A stretch of DNA of 6,035 nucleotides, from assembly GCA_003483745.1 (NCBI GenBank), contig DMYD01000030.1:737-6771 (forward strand). The letters are read 5' to 3'. The notes beneath the pieces were generated by a model. That model worked only from the letters and a program-made list of their open reading frames with translations, was not told the DNA's origin and ran no database searches. A program made the translations under genes and the position numbers. Below are positions 1 to 4,637 of the stretch, piece after piece. Position 1 is the stretch's first letter, and every line of letters begins with the position of its first letter. The DNA comes from Roseburia sp. (lineage in GTDB: Bacteria > Bacillota > Clostridia > Lachnospirales > Lachnospiraceae).

Positions 1-209
1 CGGATGGACATGAGGATGGCTTAACTGAGGGCAAACGTCTTGAGCAATTACACATCGTCCACAACATGTTCCAGGAAAATATTCCTGCACAAAGCTGTGC
101 TAAGTTGCTTGACAAGGATGTTGCCTTTATCAGCAAAGTATATTCTCTATGTCAGGCTCACCCGGACTGGTCAGATGAAGATCTTTACAATTCACTAAAA
201 GAAAATTAA
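1..209 (+). CDS. C-terminal end of a plus-strand protein, possibly an Rpn/PD-(D/E)XK transposase-like nuclease
   Basis: The frame is open from the left edge (first full codon at 3) to a TAA at 207-209, giving 68 visible residues; the start lies outside the window. The fragment begins with an acidic, glycine-containing stretch (DGHEDGLTEGKRLEQ). It continues with a hydrophilic helical tail containing NIPAQSCAKLLDKDVAFISK and ends in LYNSLKEN. An EG/KR-rich linker followed by an 'IP...AKLL....I..I..L' helix is the usual look of the C-terminal tail of Rpn-family putative transposases/nucleases, which are common and multicopy in Clostridia. No catalytic residues lie in the visible part, so the family call is recognition by resemblance only. 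It converges on the MATE gene, with a shared hairpin region between them. That it is coding is fairly sure; its family is not. Confidence 0.5.
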   Translation, partial: DGHEDGLTEGKRLEQLHIVHNMFQENIPAQSCAKLLDKDVAFISKVYSLCQAHPDWSDEDLYNSLKEN

Positions 210-252
210 ACCCATTATTTCAAACAGCAGACTACACACTCCACGCATATTC

Positions 253-329
253 TATTTCAAAAATACCTGTAATTACACGGCAGCCACCTTATAATTACAG
301 GTAAACCTCTATTGAAATATTTCTTTTTT
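253..329 (+). terminator. Extended hairpin, possible plus-strand terminator of the left-edge gene
   Basis: Outside the 12-bp stem, a second complementary pair TATTTCAA (253-260) and TTGAAATA (312-319) could lengthen the structure across an internal bulge (261-263 opposite 304-311). On the plus strand this outer stem is followed by TTTCTTTTTT (320-329), as expected for a terminator of the gene ending at 209. The right half lies inside the last codons of the MATE gene, so the two convergent genes would share one structure. The bulge makes this direction less certain than the minus-strand one. Confidence 0.45.
259..303 (-). terminator. Rho-independent terminator of the MATE gene
   Basis: A perfect 12-bp inverted repeat, TACCTGTAATTA (264-275) and TAATTACAGGTA (292-303), encloses a 16-base loop. 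On the minus strand the stem is followed at once by TTTTT (263-259). It starts 5 bases after the MATE stop codon (TAG, 311-309). The stem is AT-rich, so it is weaker than the terminator at 1695-1736, but position and T-run fit well. Confidence 0.75.
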
Positions 330-1637
330 ACAGATCACATAGGAAATCACTGCCACGACCACTTCCGTGATCCAGAACGCATGCCAGACACCCGCAGCCC
401 CCAATATTTTACTTAAAATAAATGCCAACGGCAAAATAACTGCAATGTATCTGAGCACAGAAATTACTAACGATTCTTTTCCCTTTCCCAGTCCTTCCAG
501 TGCACCTGACACCGTGACAGAAACCGATGACGCAATAAATCCAATGCTGATCAGGCGAAGTGCTTCTTTTCCAAATTGTATCGTCTCAGGATTACTCGTA
601 AACAATCCAATGAGTGTTTGTGGAACCGCCATACAAAGTACTGTTCCAATCACCATGACTCCGGTAATCAATATCAATGCTGACCGGAAAATATTTTTGA
701 CACGCTTCATCTCCCCCGCACCATAATTATATCCGATCAGAGGACGCATTCCCTGCACGACGCCATTTCCTGTCAGATATAAAAATGTCTGCAGTTTAAA
801 GTAAGCTCCCAGCACAAGTACATAACTGGCAGAATAAACTGCAAGAATCGCATTCAGTGCTGAAACCTGTACAGACGGCAGGGCGATGCTCAACGTTGCG
901 GGGATGCCGATCGAATACATTTTTCTGCTAAGTTCCGCTTCCGGTTTCATATTTTTCCATCTTATCCTCACCGGAATCGGTTTAACAATATAAAAAATCA
1001 AATAGCTGACAAGAGACGCGATCTGACCGATTCCTGTTGCAAGCGCAGCTCCCCGGATTCCCATTTCCGGAAACCATCCGATTCCAAATATCATAAATGG
1101 ATCTAAGATAATATTCGTCACGCAGCCAATCAGCATACAGAGCATGGATGTTTTCATACGCCCTACTGACTGGAAAATCTTTTCAAAACAGAGTCCTGCC
1201 GCATTGGGTACTGCAAAAAGAAATACGATCTGCGCATATGCAGCGCCCATGTCTATGATCGACTTTTTATCTGTAAACATTGCAAGAAAAGGTGCGGTGG
1301 CTACGATGCAGATGACTGCTAAGATCAGTCCATGGATCATGTTAAAAAATGTTCCCAGCGATGCCGCTTTATCCGCCGTGTTCTGCTTTTGTGCTCCAAG
1401 AAAATATGCGATCGTCGCATTAATTCCGATTGCAAATCCGATGACTACCGCATTTACCAGATTCTGCAATGGGAACACCAAGGAGAGTGCCGTCATCGCA
1501 TCCTCACTGATGCGTGCCACAAAATAGCTGTCAATGATATTGTACAATGCATTGACTAACATGGAAAATGTCATTGGCAATGCCATGGAGATCACAAGCT
1601 GCATGACCGGTTTTTCTTTCATAAATTTCTGGTTCAT
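309..1637 (-). CDS. MATE-family multidrug/cation antiporter
   Basis: This 442-residue protein has the usual length of MATE (multidrug and toxin extrusion) exporters, inner-membrane proteins of about 12 helices in two six-helix halves that exchange organic cations or drugs for Na+ or H+. The first half opens with a hydrophobic segment around 12-43 (ALPMTFSMLVNALYNIIDSY, then FVARI). The family hallmark follows at 175-201: NIILDPFMIFGIG, then GIRGAALAT. A basic cytoplasmic linker (about 217-240) joins the halves. The second half shows GNGVVQGMRPLIGYNYGAG (290-308), matching the usual 'GxxQGxxPxxGYNYGA' pattern. The start at 1637 has AAAGGA 7 bases upstream; the inner Met6 and Met12 lack such a site. 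Overall resemblance is to the MepA/DinF-like branch, but the substrate cannot be read from sequence. No regulator gene adjoins it; expression probably depends on the leader region at 1638-1823. No frameshift or missing segment is visible. Confidence 0.93.
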   Translation of the reverse strand: MNQKFMKEKPVMQLVISMALPMTFSMLVNALYNIIDSYFVARISEDAMTALSLVFPLQNLVNAVVIGFAIGINATIAYFLGAQKQNTADKAASLGTFFNMIHGLILAVICIVATAPFLAMFTDKKSIIDMGAAYAQIVFLFAVPNAAGLCFEKIFQSVGRMKTSMLCMLIGCVTNIILDPFMIFGIGWFPEMGIRGAALATGIGQIASLVSYLIFYIVKPIPVRIRWKNMKPEAELSRKMYSIGIPATLSIALPSVQVSALNAILAVYSASYVLVLGAYFKLQTFLYLTGNGVVQGMRPLIGYNYGAGEMKRVKNIFRSALILITGVMVIGTVLCMAVPQTLIGLFTSNPETIQFGKEALRLISIGFIASSVSVTVSGALEGLGKGKESLVISVLRYIAVILPLAFILSKILGAAGVWHAFWITEVVVAVISYVICKKEIFQ

Positions 1638-1640
1638 TTT

Positions 1641-1751
1641 TCAATCCTTTCCATTAATGATGTGATGCAAAAATCGTGGTTTCAATCTGACAACAAAAAA
1701 CGCCACACAGTTACAACGCACTGCAACTGTGTGGCGAAAAATAGAGTTCAT
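1641..1751 (-). CDS. Possible 36-residue leader peptide ORF upstream of the MATE gene
   Basis: On the minus strand an ATG at 1751-1749 opens a frame of 36 codons (MNSIFRHTVAVRC..., ending ...HHIINGKD) closing with TGA at 1643-1641. It runs through both arms and the loop of the terminator at 1695-1736. Its last codons overlap the MATE ribosome binding site (GGAAAGGA), and one AAA codon separates its stop from the MATE ATG, in the same frame. Its start overlaps the stop of a shorter frame (MEWTFLE, ATG at 1775, TGA at 1754-1752... arranged as GTGATG), a coupling-like arrangement. No convincing Shine-Dalgarno lies close to either ATG, and an open frame this short can arise by chance. It is listed because its placement is what a translational attenuator would need; it is not an established gene. 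Confidence 0.2.
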   Translation of the reverse strand: MNSIFRHTVAVRCNCVAFFVVRLKPRFLHHIINGKD

Positions 1752-1790
1752 CACTCAAGAAAAGTCCACTCCATAAAATGGTTTTGGAGC
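1694..1790 (-). ncRNA. Putative ~90-100 nt small RNA or attenuated MATE leader
   Basis: A consensus promoter (TTGACA at 1823-1818, TATAAT at 1799-1794) predicts a start near 1785-1790, and the strong terminator ends the RNA near 1694. The predicted RNA can form three hairpins. The first is CTCCA (1789-1785) with TGGAG (1773-1769). The second is small, GAGT (1756-1753) with ACTC (1747-1744), and holds the ATG at 1751 in its loop. The third is the terminator itself. No known riboswitch or sRNA family is recognised. It could be an independent sRNA, a terminated 5' leader of the MATE mRNA, or both. The ends are inferred from promoter and terminator only. Confidence 0.4.
1695..1736 (-). terminator. 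Strong Rho-independent terminator between atpC and the MATE gene
   Basis: A perfect 12-bp stem, CGCCACACAGTT (1701-1712) and AACTGTGTGGCG (1725-1736), has a 12-base loop and a GC-rich base. On the minus strand it is followed by TTTTTT (1700-1695). It lies about 95 bases past the atpC stop and 58 bases before the MATE start. It should end the ATP synthase transcript and also any RNA begun at the promoter at 1794-1823. On the plus strand the stem is followed by AAAAATAG, so it works in one direction only. Confidence 0.92.
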
Positions 1791-1793
1791 TAT

Positions 1794-1823
1794 ATTATAA
1801 CCAGGAAATTTTATTTCTGTCAA
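1794..1823 (-). promoter_or_regulatory. Near-perfect sigma-A promoter just downstream of atpC
   Basis: On the minus strand TTGACA (1823-1818) and TATAAT (1799-1794), both exact consensus hexamers, are separated by 18 bases, one more than the optimum of 17. The -35 box starts 8 bases after the atpC stop codon. It is the only strong promoter seen in the 193-base gap and is best placed to drive the MATE gene, yet the terminator at 1695-1736 stands between it and that gene. Confidence 0.75.
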
Positions 1824-1830
1824 GTAAATC

Positions 1831-2241
1831 TTATTTTGCAATATCAATACGCACCAGTGCTTTGCGAAGTGCAAATTCAGCACGTTTGACATCGATTGCC
1901 TCCGTCCGGTGGGCGAGTCGTTCCTCGGCACGCGCACGCGCAGCTTCAGCACGGCTCTTGTCGATCTCATCCGGCCACTCTGCAATCTCTGCGAGAAGCG
2001 TTACCTTATCCGGCAGAATTTCCGCAAAGCCGGAATGTACTGCCGCGATCACGTCATCTTCACCCGTTTTATGGATCTTTACAATACCGGGTGCTAACAC
2101 GGTCGTGAGCGGAATATGCTTTTTATACACACCGATCTCACCGGAGGCAGTGGTAAACTCGATCATATCACCCTCACCCGTATAAAAAATACGATCCGGC
2201 GTAATAATCTCTACCTGAAAGAGTCTGTTTTCTTCTGCCAT
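1831..2241 (-). CDS. atpC: F-type ATP synthase subunit epsilon
   Basis: Epsilon sits at the foot of the rotor, couples gamma to the c-ring and restrains ATP hydrolysis. The 136-residue length is typical. The N-terminal beta-sandwich domain spans about residues 6-86 and includes FQVEIITPDRIFYTGEGD, the ASGEIGVYKKHIPL turn (32-45) and HSGFAEI. The C-terminal helical hairpin covers about 90-136 and is rich in Ala, Arg and Glu. IDKSRA at 93-98 matches the I(L)DXXRA motif tied to ATP binding by epsilon of Bacillus-type enzymes. The start is taken as the ATG at 2241: GGAGGG (2252-2247) lies 5 bases upstream. A start two codons earlier, the GTG at 2247, would overlap this ribosome binding site and is unlikely. 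It begins 15 bases after the atpD stop and is the last gene of the ATP synthase operon. Confidence 0.96.
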   Translation of the reverse strand: MAEENRLFQVEIITPDRIFYTGEGDMIEFTTASGEIGVYKKHIPLTTVLAPGIVKIHKTGEDDVIAAVHSGFAEILPDKVTLLAEIAEWPDEIDKSRAEAARARAEERLAHRTEAIDVKRAEFALRKALVRIDIAK

Positions 2242-2246
2242 ACACA

Positions 2247-2252
2247 CCCTCC
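2247..2252 (-). promoter_or_regulatory. Ribosome binding site that fixes the atpC start
   Basis: GGAGGG on the minus strand, 5 bases before the ATG at 2241. It follows the tandem TAA TAA stop codons of atpD almost directly, so ribosomes ending atpD could reinitiate here. Its last G is also the first base of the alternative GTG start, which argues against that start. Confidence 0.8.
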
Positions 2253-2256
2253 ATTA

Positions 2257-3654
2257 TTACTGCATCTTTGCACGGACATCATCAATCGTACCTGCATTTA
2301 AGAAATAACTCTCCGGTACATCATCATGTTTTCCTTCAAGAATCTCTTTAAATCCACGAATCGTCTCCGCAATCGGAACGTATTTTCCATCCAGACCGGT
2401 AAACTGTGTCGCAACGAAGAACGGCTGGGATAAGAATCTCTGTACCTTTCTTGCACGGCTTACAACCAGTTTATCATCCTCGGAAAGTTCGTCCATACCA
2501 AGGATTGCAATGATATCCTGTAATTCTTTGTATTTCTGTAAAATCTCCTGTACACCACGGGCTACCTCAAAGTGCTCCTGACCAACAATACGTGGGTCTA
2601 AGATACGGGAAGTAGAACCAAGCGGATCCACTGCCGGGTAAATACCAAGCTCTGCGATCGAACGCTCAAGTACGGTCGTTGCATCCAGATGTGCGAATGT
2701 TGTCGCCGGAGCCGGGTCTGTTAAGTCATCCGCAGGCACATAAACTGCCTGAACGGAAGTGATAGAACCGTTCTTTGTAGATGTGATACGCTCCTGCAGG
2801 GCACCCATCTCTGTCTGTAAAGTCGGCTGATAACCTACAGCGGAAGGCATACGTCCTAACAGAGCGGATACCTCAGATCCAGCCTGTGTGAAACGGAAAA
2901 TATTGTCAATAAAGAGCAATACATCCTTACCGCCTTTATCACGGAAATACTCTGCCATCGTAAGACCTGTCAAGGCAACACGCATACGTGCTCCCGGCGG
3001 CTCGTTCATCTGTCCGAACACCATGGTCGTCTTATCGATAACTCCTGATTCTTTCATTTCATAGTAAAGGTCATTTCCCTCACGGGTACGCTCACCAACG
3101 CCGGTAAATACGGAATATCCACCGTGCTCGGTTGCAATATTATGGATCAGCTCCTGAATTAAAACGGTTTTACCTACACCGGCACCACCGAATAATCCGA
3201 TCTTACCACCTTTCTGATAAGGACAGAGCAGATCTACGACCTTGATACCTGTCTCTAACATCTCCTGAGAGGTTGCCTGTTCCTCAAATGCCGGAGCAGG
3301 TCTGTGGATCGGCCATTTTTCCACGCCAGTCGGTGGATCGATCTCATCGATCGGATCTCCTAATACATTGAACATTCTGCCCAATGTATTCTCACCTACC
3401 GGCACACTGATCGGTCCGCCGGTTGCAATTGCATCCATGCCGCGGACTAATCCATCGGTCGATCCCATTGCGATACATCTGACTATATCATCGCCCAGAT
3501 GCTGGGAAACCTCAACGGTTAATTCTTTTCCCGCCTGATCGCCTCTTAACGGAATGCGAATTGCATCGTTGATCTCCGGCAGATTGCCTTCTGTGAATTT
3601 AATATCCAGAACGGCACCGATAATCTGGGTAATCTTACCGATATTATTTGCCAT
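2257..3654 (-). CDS. atpD: F-type ATP synthase subunit beta (catalytic)
   Basis: Beta carries the three catalytic sites of F1 that make ATP from ADP and phosphate as gamma rotates. At 465 residues it has full family length. The order is a beta-barrel (about 1-75), the nucleotide-binding domain and a C-terminal helical domain. The Walker A loop is GGAGVGKT (156-163) with Lys162. The catalytic glutamate is Glu188 in GERTREGND, and Walker B ends LLFID with Asp250. Tyr339 in LGIYPAVDPLGSTSR is the usual adenine-stacking residue, and PAVDPLGSTS is the alpha/beta family signature. The lever loop that meets gamma reads DELSEDD (388-394), a small variant of DELSEED. AAGGAG lies 9 bases before the ATG at 3654. 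The gene ends in tandem TAA TAA. All key residues are present, and it follows atpG after an unusually long 77-base gap. Confidence 0.98.
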   Translation of the reverse strand: MANNIGKITQIIGAVLDIKFTEGNLPEINDAIRIPLRGDQAGKELTVEVSQHLGDDIVRCIAMGSTDGLVRGMDAIATGGPISVPVGENTLGRMFNVLGDPIDEIDPPTGVEKWPIHRPAPAFEEQATSQEMLETGIKVVDLLCPYQKGGKIGLFGGAGVGKTVLIQELIHNIATEHGGYSVFTGVGERTREGNDLYYEMKESGVIDKTTMVFGQMNEPPGARMRVALTGLTMAEYFRDKGGKDVLLFIDNIFRFTQAGSEVSALLGRMPSAVGYQPTLQTEMGALQERITSTKNGSITSVQAVYVPADDLTDPAPATTFAHLDATTVLERSIAELGIYPAVDPLGSTSRILDPRIVGQEHFEVARGVQEILQKYKELQDIIAILGMDELSEDDKLVVSRARKVQRFLSQPFFVATQFTGLDGKYVPIAETIRGFKEILEGKHDDVPESYFLNAGTIDDVRAKMQ

Positions 3655-3706
3655 CGCTTCTTTCTCCTTGTAATCAAATTTTGTGCTGCTGTCTTTTTAT
3701 TCGATT

Positions 3707-3731
3707 GCAGATTATCTGCAGCTTCATCTGC
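3707..3731 (-). repeat. Small GCAGAT inverted/direct repeat cluster in the atpG-atpD gap
   Basis: The 77-base gap (3655-3731) between atpG and atpD holds GCAGAT (3707-3712) and ATCTGC (3714-3719) as an inverted pair, plus another ATCTGC at 3726-3731. Two alternative short hairpins could form in the mRNA just after the atpG stop. No T-run follows on the minus strand, so it is not a terminator. It may influence mRNA processing or stability, or be chance. Confidence 0.3.
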
Positions 3732-4595
3732 TTATCCAGAGATTGCCGACGCACCGGCAATGATCTCTGTTAATTCCTGTGTAATCGAGCCCTGACGTGC
3801 CCGGTTGTATTTGAGCGTCAGATCACTGATCATATCCTCTGCATTGCTCGTTGCAGAATCCATCGCCTGCATTCTCGCACCGTTTTCACTGGCAACTGCC
3901 TCCACGAGTGCACCATAAAACAGGCTCGTAACGTATTTTGGAATGATCATATCAAGTGCTTCTGTCTCATTCGGCTCATAATTCATCAGAACATTGGCCT
4001 CTGCTGCTGCGCCGAGTTCTTCTTCATCAAACTCGATCGGAAGCAGCTTCATCAGCTTCGGTTCGTGTACGACTGTATTTTTAAAATGTGTATACACAAG
4101 ATAAATCTCGCCGATCGTGCCGTTGGTATAATCCGCAAGCACCTTCTTGCAGAGTTCTGCCGCATCATCATAAGACGGGGACTCAATGATATAGGAGTCA
4201 TCCTCTTTGATATGGTAGCCGCGGCGTTCTAATACCTCGCGTCCCTTTCCACCGATGGCATAGATCTCTACATCATCTTTGGAAAAGTCACTTCCCGTAA
4301 CCAGCTTGATCAGGTTGGAGTTGTATCCACCGGCAAGTCCACGGTTGGATGTGATCACAACGATCGCTTTCTTTGTGGAAGTACCTTTTTTCAGATATGG
4401 ATGATCGATTCCGCCTGATCTTGCAAGCATGGAAGTAACGGTCTGGTACATATAGTTCGAATATGGATTCGTCTGTTCTGCCCTGCTTTTTGCTTTCTGC
4501 AGTTTTACGGTTGAAACAAGCTTCATGGCTTTTGTGATCTGCTGCGTACTCTGTATGCTGCTTTTTCTTCGTTTAATGTCCCTCATTGAGGCCAT
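3732..4595 (-). CDS. atpG: F-type ATP synthase subunit gamma (central rotor shaft)
   Basis: Gamma is the rotating stalk whose paired terminal helices run through the alpha3beta3 ring and drive conformational change in beta. It has 287 residues, normal for bacteria. The N-terminal helix is recognisable (MRDIKRRKSSIQSTQQITKA, then MKLVSTVKLQKA), followed by the conserved SNRGLAGGYN (83-92) of the Rossmann-like domain. The C-terminal helix includes LTLKYNRARQGSITQEL. ITQELTEIIAGASA at 271-284 fits the gamma-subunit PROSITE pattern exactly. The ATG at 4595 has AAGGAGG (4610-4604) 8 bases upstream; the internal Met4 is closer to the family consensus 'M..MRDIKRRI' core but has no site of its own. 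It starts 42 bases after the atpA stop. Confidence 0.97.
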   Translation of the reverse strand: MASMRDIKRRKSSIQSTQQITKAMKLVSTVKLQKAKSRAEQTNPYSNYMYQTVTSMLARSGGIDHPYLKKGTSTKKAIVVITSNRGLAGGYNSNLIKLVTGSDFSKDDVEIYAIGGKGREVLERRGYHIKEDDSYIIESPSYDDAAELCKKVLADYTNGTIGEIYLVYTHFKNTVVHEPKLMKLLPIEFDEEELGAAAEANVLMNYEPNETEALDMIIPKYVTSLFYGALVEAVASENGARMQAMDSATSNAEDMISDLTLKYNRARQGSITQELTEIIAGASAISG

Positions 4596-4637
4596 AACAA
4601 CTTCCTCCTTTTTTTGGCGAAGTCCTGCTTGTTACGC

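Noticed and set aside
1657..1685. Possible weaker promoter TTGAAA-17-CATCAT directly upstream of the MATE gene, beyond the terminator
   Set aside because: The -10 matches consensus at only 4 of 6 positions and the start of transcription would fall on the MATE ribosome binding site. It cannot be excluded and would weaken the attenuation idea if real.
1662..1889. 75-residue plus-strand frame across the atpC-MATE gap
   Set aside because: It runs antisense through the terminator stem and into atpC, has no ribosome binding site and resembles no protein; it is explained by the inverted repeat and lack of stops.
1755..1985. 76-residue minus-strand frame overlapping the 3' half of atpC
   Set aside because: It is an alternative frame of a clear epsilon gene, with Arg-rich low-similarity content and no start signal.
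1778..2185. 135-residue plus-strand frame antisense to atpC
   Set aside because: Ser/Ala/Arg-rich composition is typical of the complement of an Ala/Glu-rich helical region; no independent evidence of coding.
3335..3352. Many CGATCG/GATCGG hexamers, densest in the atp genes, considered as a methylation or uptake motif
   Set aside because: They coincide with in-frame codon pairs such as those for Pro-Ile and Ile-Asp and are absent from the gaps, so codon preference is enough to explain them.
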